Source of the DNA: Streptomyces maremycinicus
GTDB taxonomy: Bacteria; Actinomycetota; Actinomycetes; Streptomycetales; Streptomycetaceae
Reading direction: 5' to 3'
DNA: 64,000 bases
Assembly: GCF_001184025.1 (NCBI RefSeq)
Contig: NZ_BBYG01000008.1
Span: forward strand, 897,347 to 961,346
Part shown: positions 7,686 to 15,817 of the stretch, one piece after another
How positions within the stretch are numbered: position 1 is the stretch's first letter
How the letters are laid out: every line of letters starts with the position of its first letter
Made by a program: the position numbers and the translations under genes
Notes under the pieces: generated by a model
Told to the model about the DNA's origin: nothing
The model's database searches: none
What the model saw: only the letters and a program-made list of their open reading frames with translations

Positions 7686-8407
7686 CCACCCTGACCGCGC
7701 CGCCCGCCCGCCCCCGGACCTCGTCGTTCAGCGGAGTCAACCCCACCTTCGTCCGCTACGAGCTGGCCCGCCGCTTCAACCGTCAGACCACGATCTTCAC
7801 CCTCCTCCTGCCGGCCGTCCTCTACCTCGCCCTGTTCCGTACCGCGCCCGCCCACGGCACCCTGCCGCACGGCAACTTCGCCGCCTGGATGATGATCGGC
7901 CTCGCCGTGTACGGGGCCGCGATGGCCGCCACCAGTTCCGCGGCCACCATCTCGGTCGAGAAGTCGGCCGGCTGGATGCGCACGATCGCGCTGAGCCCCC
8001 TCGCCCCGCCCGGATACCTGCTCGTCAAGGTCCTGTGCTCGGTGGTCATGGCCGCCGTGCCGGTGGCCATCGTCGGAGTGCTGGGCTTCGTCACCGGTGC
8101 GCACGCCGACGCCGAGGTGTGGGTGACGTCCCTGATCGTCGCCTGGCTCGGGGCCGCGGTCTTCGCCGCGCTCGGCATCTCGCTGGGCCTGGCGCTCAAG
8201 CCCGACGTCGTGATGCACATGCCGGGCCTGACGATGACCGCGCTGGCCTTCCTCGGCAACCTGTTCATCCCGCTCAGCGGCACCATGCTCGAGATCTCGC
8301 GGTACGGCTCCGCGACCGTCCGGCGTGGGCGGTCGCCGACCTCGTCGAGCGCCTCGCGCACCCGGCGCGGCGGGCCCGCTGTCTGCGCACCGCGGAGCGC
8401 GACCTGA
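7682..8407 (+). pseudogene. Truncated ABC-2 type permease
   Basis: The ATG overlaps the ATPase stop (ATGA). Residues 1 to about 207 match the membrane subunit of drug/lantibiotic-type ABC-2 exporters, with hydrophobic segments near 37-52, 60-80, 115-137, 145-165 and 180-198 and the typical ISVEKSAGWMRTIALSPL loop. After ISRYG (about nt 8300) the homology stops. The frame then runs through unrelated Arg/Ser-rich residues to 8407, because the DNA there belongs to another gene in a different frame. The usual closing loop and last membrane helix are missing. The product is unlikely to work. Confidence 0.8.
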
Positions 8408-8676
8408 TGGCCGTGCTGCGGGTGTCCTACGACCATCTGAGCGCGCCCGAGAGGCAGTTCAGCAGGCTCATCAGCCTCCAGCCGGCCGCCTCCTACGACG
8501 TCGCCGACGCGGCGCTCGTCACGGGTCTGCCGGCCGGGGAGGTGGAACACCACTTCGACGCGCTGATCGAGAACAACCTGATCCGGGAGGACACCCCGGC
8601 CCGGTTCTCCTTCCACGGCCTGATCCGGGACTGCACGCGGGCACTGCTCGCCGAGGAGGCGGGCGCGGCCGCCTGA
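8305..8676 (+). pseudogene. C-terminal fragment of an AfsR/NB-ARC-type regulator
   Basis: From about 8305 another frame encodes roughly 123 residues matching the segment after the NB-ARC ATPase in SARP/AfsR-like regulators: LRDRPAWAVADLVERL, then VLRVSYDHLSAPERQFSRLISLQP, and FSFHGLIRDCTRALL near the end. The DNA-binding, BTAD and P-loop parts are absent and no start codon or ribosome site belongs to it. It begins exactly where permease homology ends, which marks a deletion junction. The intact relative in this window, at 36761, has the matching VRAALDLSYGVLSAQARQAFRSLGVLPG segment. Confidence 0.75.
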
Positions 8677-8769
8677 ACCGAATCTCCGTTCCGCCCCAGG
8701 TGGTGGCGCGCTTACGATGCGCGCAGTCGTACACCTGCCTGAACCGTCCGAACCAGGAGCACGGTACTC

Positions 8770-10065
8770 GTGTCCATACCCCCGCCGCCCGGGCCGCACC
8801 AGCCCCAGGACCCGTACCAGCCTCCGCAGCCGCAGAGCCCGTACCCCCAGGACCCCTTCGCCCCACCCCCGCAGACCCCGACGGGACAGACCCCGACGGG
8901 TCCGGGTCCGTACCCGCAGGCCCCTTACCCGCAGGCCCCGTACCCGCAGCCGCCGTACGGCGGGGTGCCCTATCCCGTCTGGGGGCAGGGCTACAGCCCC
9001 TACGGCCGGCCCTCGCCCGTCAACGGCGTGGCCATCGCCGCCCTCGTCCTCGGCCTCCTGTGCTTCCTGCCGGGGGTCGGGCTGCTCCTCGGGATCATCG
9101 CGCTGGTGCAGATCAAGAAGCGGGGGGAGCGCGGCAAGGCGATGGCGGTGGTGGGCACGGTCCTGTCCTCGGTCGGACTCGCGGTGTGGGTCCTCGCGCT
9201 GTCCACGGGCGGCGCCTCCGACTTCTGGGACGGCTTCAAGGAGGGCGTGACCACCGACTCCAGTTTCACGCTCGCCAAGGGCGACTGCTTCGACGTGCCG
9301 GGGGAGACCTTCGACGAGGACGTGTACGACGTCGACGAGGTGGCCTGCGCCGGTGAGCACGACGCCGAGGTGTTCGCCACGGTCCCGCTGTCCGGCGACA
9401 GCTTCCCGGGCGAAGACCACGTCACCGACGTGGCCGACGACAAGTGCTACACGCTCCAGGACGCCTACGCGATGGACCCCTGGGCGATCACCGACGAGGT
9501 CGACATCTACTACCTCACGCCGACCGCCGACAGCTGGAGCTGGGGCGACCGTGAGATCACCTGCGTCTTCGCCAACGTGGACGAGAGGGGCACGCTGACC
9601 GGTTCGCTGCGCGCCGACGCGACGACGCTCGACCCCGACCAGTTCGAGTTCCTCAAGGCGATGGCCGCCGTCGACGACGCCCTCTTCGACGAGCCGGAGG
9701 AGTACGCCGAGGAGGATCTCGCGAGCAACCGCACCTGGGCCGGTGACACCGGCGAGGTGACCGGCAATCAGGCGGACCAGCTGGGCAGCCACCTCTGGGG
9801 GCCGGACCTGGACGCGCCCCTGGCCGCCCTGGTGAAGGACATGCGGACCGCGAGCAAGGAGTGGGCCGCGGCGGCCAAGGCCACCGACGCCGACGCCTTC
9901 TACGAGCACTACGACAAGGCCTACAAGTACGTCGACGGCGCCACCACCGTCACCGCCCGCAAGGCTCTGGGCCTGGCCACCACCGTGCCCTCCTACGACG
10001 AGGACTCCGACAGCGGGAGCGCCGGCACGGGCGGGGGCGACAGCGACAGCGGTCTGGATGTGTGA
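8770..10065 (+). CDS. DUF4190 and septum-formation-like membrane protein
   Basis: This 431-residue protein begins with a Pro/Gln/Tyr-rich cytoplasmic region (about 1-82) with repeated PYPQAP units. A DUF4190-type pair of membrane helices follows (about 86-112 and 123-146) around a basic loop KKRGERGKAM. The outside part has a septum-formation-like domain (about 160-275) with paired cysteines (KGDCF, VACAGEHDAEVF, DDKCY, ITCVF). The rest is an acidic helical tail ending in a Ser/Gly/Asp-rich stretch. The GTG at 8770 is preceded by AGGAGC. Related actinobacterial proteins are linked to septation or stress at the membrane, but their role is poorly known. It appears monocistronic. Confidence 0.75.
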   Translation: MSIPPPPGPHQPQDPYQPPQPQSPYPQDPFAPPPQTPTGQTPTGPGPYPQAPYPQAPYPQPPYGGVPYPVWGQGYSPYGRPSPVNGVAIAALVLGLLCFLPGVGLLLGIIALVQIKKRGERGKAMAVVGTVLSSVGLAVWVLALSTGGASDFWDGFKEGVTTDSSFTLAKGDCFDVPGETFDEDVYDVDEVACAGEHDAEVFATVPLSGDSFPGEDHVTDVADDKCYTLQDAYAMDPWAITDEVDIYYLTPTADSWSWGDREITCVFANVDERGTLTGSLRADATTLDPDQFEFLKAMAAVDDALFDEPEEYAEEDLASNRTWAGDTGEVTGNQADQLGSHLWGPDLDAPLAALVKDMRTASKEWAAAAKATDADAFYEHYDKAYKYVDGATTVTARKALGLATTVPSYDEDSDSGSAGTGGGDSDSGLDV

Positions 10066-10156
10066 TCGCGTCCGCAGCGGGGAGAAAGTGCCTGGGTGGA
10101 GGGTTACCCCGGCACATGTCATCACATCGAGTGATTCTCTGGCCTTTGCTTGCACG

Positions 10157-10197
10157 GTACAACCCACGGTTGCCAGGCTGTAGCTGTCTGTACAACC
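10157..10197. promoter_or_regulatory. Candidate GntR operator upstream of its own gene
   Basis: An inverted repeat CAACC-N3-GGTTG lies at 10160-10172 and the octamer GTACAACC occurs twice, at 10157-10164 and 10190-10197. The second copy ends 15 nt before the GTG of the GntR gene. HutC-type regulators often repress themselves through such sites. Autoregulation is inferred. Confidence 0.5.
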
Positions 10198-10212
10198 TGA
10201 TGGGAGTGGCCA

Positions 10213-10965
10213 GTGACATTCGGTGAGCAGCCGGCGTACCTGCGTGTCGCGGGTGATCTCCGCAAGAAGATCACCGACGGGTCGCTGCCACCGCACACCC
10301 GGCTGCCTTCGCAGGCGAGAATCCGGGAGGAGTACGGGGTCTCCGACACCGTCGCCCTCGAGGCGCGCAAGGTGCTGATGGCCGAGGGGCTGGTGGAGGG
10401 CCGCTCCGGTTCCGGCACGTATGTGCGCGAGCGCCCCGTGCCGCGCCGCATCGCCCGCTCCGGCTACCGCCCCGTGAGCGGCGCCACGCCGTTCCGGCAG
10501 GAGCAGGCCGAGGGGCACACGCGGGGGACGTGGGAGTCCCGCAGCGAGCAGGCCGAGGCGGGCGTCTCCGTCGCCGAGCGGCTCGGGATCGCGTCCGGCG
10601 ACCGCGTGATGTGCACCAGGTACGTCTTCCGGGAGGCCGGGGAGGCGATGATGCTCTCCACCTCCTGGGAGCCCCTCGCCGTCACCGGCCGCACCCCCGT
10701 CATGCTGCCCGAGGAGGGTCCCCTCGGCGGCATGGGGGTCGTCGAGCGGATGCGCGCCATCGACGTGATCGTCGACAACGTCACGGAGGAGGTCGGCGCC
10801 CGGCCCGGGCTCGCCGAGGAACTCCTCGCCCTCGGCGGCGTCCCGGGGCATGTCGTCCTGGTCGTCCAGCGCACGTACTACGCCTCTGGCCGCCCGGTCG
10901 AGACGGCCGACGTGGTGATCCCGGCCGACCGCTACCGGGTCGCCTACCACCTGCCGGTGAAGTAG
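10213..10965 (+). CDS. GntR/HutC-family transcriptional regulator
   Basis: This 250-residue regulator has an N-terminal winged helix of GntR type (about 5-75: AYLRVAGDLRKKITDGSL, LPSQARIREEYGVSDTVALEARKVL, GLVEGRSGSGTYV). The C-terminal ligand domain is of the UTRA/HutC type (about 100-245), ending in RTYYASGRPVETADVVIPADRYRVAYHL, as is usual for this subfamily. The GTG start has GGGAG 8 nt upstream. The gene stands alone. The repeated GTACAACC motif upstream suggests autoregulation. The effector cannot be predicted; sugars, histidine derivatives or phosphonates are typical for the family. Confidence 0.9.
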   Translation: MTFGEQPAYLRVAGDLRKKITDGSLPPHTRLPSQARIREEYGVSDTVALEARKVLMAEGLVEGRSGSGTYVRERPVPRRIARSGYRPVSGATPFRQEQAEGHTRGTWESRSEQAEAGVSVAERLGIASGDRVMCTRYVFREAGEAMMLSTSWEPLAVTGRTPVMLPEEGPLGGMGVVERMRAIDVIVDNVTEEVGARPGLAEELLALGGVPGHVVLVVQRTYYASGRPVETADVVIPADRYRVAYHLPVK

Positions 10966-11437
10966 CCGCCGGAGTGAGCCCGGAGCGTCCCCCGGCGCAC
11001 TCCGCGGGAGCGGCCCGGGACGGCCCTCGCCGGTGGCGTGGGGGAGCGGTGGGGGCGGGGGCGGCGGCCGGGGCGGTAGCGCATGAGCTCGGGCGGCGCA
11101 CACCCTTTCGGCAGTTGCCCCCGGTATCCGCCCGCCGTGAACCCGCCCGCGCGCCGTCGGAATCCGGTCGTTTCCGGTTGTTCCCGCAGGTCGCCCCGTA
11201 GGTGCCCGGAACCCCGCCGACCGGACGCATCGCGGCGCGCGGACGGCGCGTTCGGTCCCGTGCGCCCCCTGCGTCTTGGCTGGTTGCGTACCTCTTTGTG
11301 CAAAGTCGTGTTCGGTGCGTAAAGGTAAGGCGTACGCTCGGGCATATGCGGATTGCGGTTTCCTTGGCAGGCGGGGCGCGAGGCGTGCCGCGGACGGGAT
11401 CCGGGCGGGTCGGGGCGAGAAGGGGGCGTGGGGGGCG
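10966..11437. other. Intergenic region with imperfect hairpin
   Basis: No gene is seen in this very G-rich stretch. A GGAGTG...CACTCC imperfect hairpin (10971-11003) just after the GntR stop may be its terminator. TTGTGC at 11296 with TAAAGG 18 nt later is a weak promoter candidate for the SPOR-like gene. Confidence 0.4.
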
Positions 11438-11677
11438 ATGAACGACAGCACCATCTCTCTGCCCTGGCTCGTCATACGGCAGGACGACAACGGCAATCGC
11501 TACCGCGTGGGCAGGTACGCGACCCGGGCCGAGGCCCAGAAGATCGCGGACAGCCTCGACAGCCGCGGCCACAAGCAGCTCTACTGGGTCGAGCGCATCG
11601 GGCAGACGCAGGGCCAGGCACAGACTCATGGCCAGGCCCAGGCCCAGGCCCAGAACGGTGACGGCACCCGGAACTGA
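11438..11677 (+). CDS. Small SPOR-like protein
   Basis: This 79-residue soluble protein starts MNDSTISLPWLVIRQDDNGN, and the core RYRVGRYATRAEAQKIADSL resembles a minimal SPOR fold: a strand, then the AEAQKIADSL helix, then LYWVERI. Similar small Streptomyces proteins are annotated as SPOR-domain proteins. In larger proteins this domain binds denuded glycan at septa, but there is no signal peptide here, so a wall role is unproven. The tail is Gln-rich (GQAQ repeats). The ATG at 11438 follows GGGGGCG, a weak ribosome site. It precedes the Nudix gene by 30 nt and may be cotranscribed with it. Confidence 0.7.
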   Translation: MNDSTISLPWLVIRQDDNGNRYRVGRYATRAEAQKIADSLDSRGHKQLYWVERIGQTQGQAQTHGQAQAQAQNGDGTRN

Positions 11678-11707
11678 CGTTCCGTCCGGTCCCGTAGGCT
11701 CCGGCCC

Positions 11708-12118
11708 ATGACCGAACGGATCGTGGTGGTGGGAGCCGCCCTGCTCGACGCCGGCCGCCTGCTCGCCGCGCGCCGCAGCGCACCCCCGGAACTCGCCGGG
11801 CGCTGGGAACTGCCCGGCGGAAAGGTCGAGGAGGGCGAGGCGCCCGAGGCGGCCCTCGTGCGGGAGCTGCGCGAAGAACTCGGCGTCGACACCGAGACCG
11901 TCGAGCGCGTCCCCGGGGAGTGGCCGCTCGGGCCGCCCTACGTCCTGCGGGTGTGGACCGCCCGGCTGCGCCCCGGTTCCGCCGCCCCCCGGCCCCTCCA
12001 GGACCACGACGAGCTGCGCTGGCTCACCCCGGCCCAGATCTGGGACGTCGACTGGCTGCCCCAGGACGTGCCCGCGGTCCGCGAGACCCTGTCGAGACTC
12101 GGCGGCGGAGCCCGCTGA
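11708..12118 (+). CDS. Nudix hydrolase, MutT-like
   Basis: This 136-residue cytoplasmic hydrolase carries a full Nudix box, about residues 38-60: G38, E43, then RELREELGV with the metal-binding glutamates. MutT-type members hydrolyse oxidised nucleotides such as 8-oxo-dGTP to monophosphates. Substrate preference cannot be set from sequence, and small MutT-like proteins also act on other nucleoside diphosphate-X compounds. Length and the flanking pattern WELPGGK and LRWLTPAQ fit the MutT/NUDT1 type. The ATG start follows the upstream SPOR-like gene after 30 nt. Confidence 0.85.
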   Translation: MTERIVVVGAALLDAGRLLAARRSAPPELAGRWELPGGKVEEGEAPEAALVRELREELGVDTETVERVPGEWPLGPPYVLRVWTARLRPGSAAPRPLQDHDELRWLTPAQIWDVDWLPQDVPAVRETLSRLGGGAR

Positions 12119-12190
12119 ACCGGAGGCCCGCTGAACCGGAGGCCGCTGAACCAGGGGGCCACCGAACCGAGAGCCCGCCGAACCGGATGC
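12112..12190 (+). repeat. Degenerate tandem repeats CCGCTGAACCGGAGG
   Basis: From the stop of the Nudix gene the unit CCGCTGAACCGGAGG, 15-16 nt, recurs about five times with increasing divergence (CCGCTGAACC, CCACCGAACC, CCGCCGAACC). No gene lies in it. It may be replication slippage at the 3' end of the Nudix gene. Confidence 0.6.
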
Positions 12191-12304
12191 CGCTGGATCC
12201 GGGCCGGTCGGAGCGGAAGTCGCCGGTCCGGGGGCGCGTCGGACGGCGGTGGGTCCGGTGCGGGGGAGCCTCGTGCGGGCGCCGGGCCGTCGCGTACGCC
12301 GTTC

Positions 12305-12814
12305 GTGCCACAGTGCGCCCTGCTGTGCGGTACTGCCTCCCGTATATCGGGTATGTGGCCATTAACCCCACGAAAGCGGACATGGGTGTACTCGCTGGCC
12401 CGGGAAGTGATCGGCGTGATCGACACCGACGGAGAATGCGCCGAGTGGACGTTCCCCGCAGACCCCGGTGCGGTGCGCACCGCCCGGGGGGCCGTCCGCG
12501 GCCAGCTGCACCGCTGGGGTCTCGACAGCCTGAGCGACATCGCGGCGCTGCTGGTCAGCGAGCTGGTCACCAACGCCCTGCGGCACGCGACCGGCCCCAT
12601 CGGCCTCCGTCTGGTCCGCCCCGCCGGACTCGCGGGCGTCCTGCTGGTCGAGGTCTCCGACCCGCTGCCGGAGCCGCCGCGCGAGCGGGTCGCCCGGCCC
12701 GAGGACGAGAGCGGGCGCGGACTCCAGTTGGTGGCCTCCTCCTCCCGCCGCTGGGGTACCCGGCCCGGCACCACCGGAAAGACGGTCTGGTTCGAACTGG
12801 CGGTGCCGGGTTGA
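12305..12814 (+). CDS. RsbW-like ATP-binding protein
   Basis: This GHKL ATPase of up to 169 residues belongs to the anti-sigma/serine kinase type. SELVTNALRHA (about 84-94) is the N box, LLVEVSD the next strand and DESGRGLQLV the glycine lid, ending in GKTVWFEL. It closely resembles the C-terminal ATPase domain of the SpoIIE-type phosphatase encoded next (SELVTNALRYG, GGRGLQLVG, GKTVWFELPL). The start is uncertain. ATG at 12305 or 12353 would include a TTA codon (12362-12364), while GTG at 12386 would exclude it and still keep the domain. It precedes the phosphatase by 270 nt, and the two may form a partner-switching pair. Confidence 0.82.
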   Translation: MPQCALLCGTASRISGMWPLTPRKRTWVYSLAREVIGVIDTDGECAEWTFPADPGAVRTARGAVRGQLHRWGLDSLSDIAALLVSELVTNALRHATGPIGLRLVRPAGLAGVLLVEVSDPLPEPPRERVARPEDESGRGLQLVASSSRRWGTRPGTTGKTVWFELAVPG

Positions 12815-13084
12815 CGGGACGTCTCGCGGGGATGAGCCGGTGTACGGCGGGGCTCGCGACGTCGTCCGTTCGGTTCCGGTCTCCGACCGGTCCCGGAAGA
12901 GGTGGTTCGAGGGCGTGTCCGCTGGTTAGAAGACTGGAAGTGTTGTCATGGGGCGGTCTCAAAAACACCTGGACCGTGCTGTGATCGTGAACACCGTGTC
13001 GTGCGGACCCGTAGTGCTGGATACTGCGGGCAGCCGCCGTCGGTGACCGGTACCGGACGCGGTGAGCTGGAGGGGACGGTTCGC

Positions 13085-15733
13085 GTGAGCGAGATACCAG
13101 CGAAGGCCACGGAGTCCGAGGACCCGTCGGGCGGCGCGAGGGCGAAGGCCGCGGGTGCGCTCGCCGCCGACGCCCCGCACGGCCTCGCCGACGGCCGGGG
13201 CGAGGCGGCGGCGCCCGGTGACGCCATGTGGCAGAGCAGTCCGCCCGGCTCGATCTACGACTACATCAAGGTCGCCTCGTTCTCGATCGGCCCCGACGGG
13301 CTCGTCGACCAGTGGAGCCTGCGCGCCGAGCAGATCTTCGGCATCCCCGCCGACCGCGCCGTCGGCATGGACCCCATCGACGCGTTCATCGACCCCGACC
13401 TGCGCGAACGCGGCCAGCGCAAGATGGCCGAGATCCTCGACGGGCGGGAGTGGACCGGCGTCGTCCCGTTCCGGATGCCGGACCCGGTGACCGGCGGCGG
13501 ACGCGGCGAGCGGGGCCTCGCCGAGGTCTACGTCATGCCGACGCGCAGCCTGGACGGCGAGAAGGCCGCTGTGTGCATCGTCGTCGACGTCCGCACGCTG
13601 CGCAGCATCGAGACCGACCTCGCCGCCTCGCAGGCCATTTTCGGCCAATCCCCGTTCGGCTTCCTGCTGATCGACCCCGACCTGCGCGTGCGCCGCGCCA
13701 ACCACCGGTTCGCCTCCATCTTCGGCGGCACCCCCGACGACCACCGCGGCAAGGGCGTCCACGACTACCTGCCCCGGCCCGAGGCCGACCGGGTCAGCGC
13801 CACCCTGCGCAGGGTCCTGGAGACCGGCGACTCCATCACGGACATGCACGTCACCGGCTACGTGCCGGGCTCCGACGAGCGCCGGCACTGGTCGATCAAC
13901 CTCTACCGCGTGCACAGCGGCACCGGCCGGCCCATCGGCGTCGCCTGGCTCGGCACCGACATCACCGCCCGCCGCGCCGCCGCCCGTGAGGCCGCCGCGG
14001 CCCGGCGCAATCTCGCCCTGCTGAACGAGGCGGGGGCCCGCATAGGGAACTCCCTCGACCTGGAGACGACCGCGCGCGAACTCCTCGACGTCGTCGTGCC
14101 CGGCTTCTGCGATCTCGCCACCGTGGACCTCTACCAAGGGCTCCTGGCCGGTGACGAGACCCCGCCCGGCCTCGCCGACGGCAGCGCCGAGCTGCGCCGG
14201 GTGGCCTTCTCCTCCGCCGTCTCCGACGCCCCCTTCGCCGGCGCCGGCGCGCCCGTCGCGGTCGGCGCGGTCCACCACTTCCCGTTCAACTCCCCCTGTG
14301 CGGACGCCCTGCGCACCGCCCGCCCGCAGGCCATCCCCGGCGAGGAGGGCGGCCTCGTGCAGTCCACCCTCGCCGTCCCGATGGTCGCCCACGACACCGT
14401 TGTCGGCCTCGCGCAGTTCTCCCGGACCAAGGGCAGCGAGCCCTTCGGCGACCGGGACCGCGATCTGGCCGTTGAGCTGGCGGCGCGGGCGGCGGTCTGT
14501 ATCGACAACGCGCGGCTGTACCGGCGGGAGCACGAACGGGCGCTGATACTCCAGCGGTCGCTGCTGCCCCCCGGGGACCCGGTCGCCTCCGGCCTCGACA
14601 TCGCCTGCCGCTACCTTCCGGGCAACGCCTCCACGGGCCGTCCGAGCGAGGTCGGCGGCGACTGGTTCGACGTCATCGAACTGCCCGGCCACCGCACGGC
14701 GCTGGTGGTGGGCGACGTCATGGGCCGCGGTCTGCGGGCGGCGGTCGCGATGGGCGAACTGCGCACGGCCGTCCGGACGCTGGCACTGCTGGACCTGGAA
14801 CCGGCCGAGGTCCTCTCCGCGCTGGACGAGATCGCGCGCGGCCTCGGCACCCCGGGCGGCGTCCAGCAGGCCACCCGGGCCGCCCGCCGGCCCCGTGAGG
14901 CCGACCTGTCCGAGGTGTACCTCGCGACCTGCGTGTACGCGGTCTACGACTCGGTGACCCGGCGCTGCACCTTCGCCAACGCGGGCCATCTGCCCCCGGT
15001 GCTCGTCGAACCCGGTGAGCCGGCGCTGATGCTCGACGTGCCGCCCGGCATGCCGCTCGGCGTCGGCGGCGAGCCCTTCGAGGAGGTGGAGGTCGAACTT
15101 CCCGAGGGTGCCCTGCTGGCGCTCTACACGGATGGACTGGTCGAGTCGCGCGACCACCCGCTGGACGAGGGCCTCAACGCATTCGTGGGGGCGCTCACCG
15201 ACCCCTCCGCCCCCCTGGAGGACGTCTGCGACCACGTCCTCAACACCCTCGACTCGCACCACGGCGAGGACGACATCGCCCTGCTGATGGCCCGCGTACA
15301 GGGTCTGCCCGTCGACTCGGTCGGCGACTGGACCCTGCCGCGCGAACCGCGCAGTGTGGGCCGGGCCCGGGAGTACGCCCGCGGCCAGTTGCTCTCCTGG
15401 GACCTCGAACCCCTCGTCGACACGACGGAACTGCTGGTCAGTGAGCTGGTCACCAACGCCCTGCGGTACGGCGAGGGTGAGATCAGGCTCCGGCTGCTGC
15501 TCGACCGCACGCTGGTGTGCGAGGTCTGGGACGCGGGCCTCGTCCAGCCGCGCCGCCGTCGCGCCCGGGACACCGACGAGGGCGGCCGGGGCCTCCAGCT
15601 CGTCGGCCTGCTGTCGGCTGCCTGGGGCTCGCGCCGCACCCCGCGCGGCAAGACGGTGTGGTTCGAACTTCCGCTGCCGGACGGCGAGACGGGCCTGGCG
15701 GACCCGGCGGAGGCACTGCTGAGCCTGTTCTGA
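13085..15733 (+). CDS. SpoIIE-type PP2C phosphatase with PAS, GAF and HATPase
   Basis: This 882-residue cytoplasmic signalling protein has five modules in order: PAS (about 55-172), PAS (about 178-295, ending GVAWLGTDITARR), GAF (about 318-475), a PP2C/SpoIIE phosphatase (about 490-738; EVGGDWFDVI and VVGDVMGRG hold metal-binding aspartates, and HHGEDDIALLM ends it) and an RsbW-like ATPase (about 752-868; SELVTNALRYG, GGRGLQLVG). Such proteins dephosphorylate anti-anti-sigma factors in response to a signal sensed by PAS/GAF, while the ATPase domain can act as the opposing kinase. The GTG start follows GGAGGGG by about 10 nt. A hairpin at its stop codon probably terminates transcription. Confidence 0.92.
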   Translation: MSEIPAKATESEDPSGGARAKAAGALAADAPHGLADGRGEAAAPGDAMWQSSPPGSIYDYIKVASFSIGPDGLVDQWSLRAEQIFGIPADRAVGMDPIDAFIDPDLRERGQRKMAEILDGREWTGVVPFRMPDPVTGGGRGERGLAEVYVMPTRSLDGEKAAVCIVVDVRTLRSIETDLAASQAIFGQSPFGFLLIDPDLRVRRANHRFASIFGGTPDDHRGKGVHDYLPRPEADRVSATLRRVLETGDSITDMHVTGYVPGSDERRHWSINLYRVHSGTGRPIGVAWLGTDITARRAAAREAAAARRNLALLNEAGARIGNSLDLETTARELLDVVVPGFCDLATVDLYQGLLAGDETPPGLADGSAELRRVAFSSAVSDAPFAGAGAPVAVGAVHHFPFNSPCADALRTARPQAIPGEEGGLVQSTLAVPMVAHDTVVGLAQFSRTKGSEPFGDRDRDLAVELAARAAVCIDNARLYRREHERALILQRSLLPPGDPVASGLDIACRYLPGNASTGRPSEVGGDWFDVIELPGHRTALVVGDVMGRGLRAAVAMGELRTAVRTLALLDLEPAEVLSALDEIARGLGTPGGVQQATRAARRPREADLSEVYLATCVYAVYDSVTRRCTFANAGHLPPVLVEPGEPALMLDVPPGMPLGVGGEPFEEVEVELPEGALLALYTDGLVESRDHPLDEGLNAFVGALTDPSAPLEDVCDHVLNTLDSHHGEDDIALLMARVQGLPVDSVGDWTLPREPRSVGRAREYARGQLLSWDLEPLVDTTELLVSELVTNALRYGEGEIRLRLLLDRTLVCEVWDAGLVQPRRRRARDTDEGGRGLQLVGLLSAAWGSRRTPRGKTVWFELPLPDGETGLADPAEALLSLF

Positions 15734-15748
15734 ACCCGCCGCGGGTTC
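15732..15748 (+). terminator. Hairpin at the phosphatase stop codon
   Basis: GAACCCG pairs with CGGGTTC across a 3-base loop, beginning inside the TGA stop of the phosphatase gene. No T-tract follows, so its role as terminator is moderately supported. Confidence 0.5.
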
Positions 15749-15817
15749 GGCCCCCCACTACGAGGCAGCCGCGCGCCTACGAGGCAGGCGCGCGCCTTTG
15801 CGGCGGTCGGCCGACGT

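Noticed and set aside
7822..11496. 1224-codon open frame on the minus strand
   Set aside because: It crosses several recognised plus-strand genes and an intergenic region; its composition is that of antisense to GC-rich codons.
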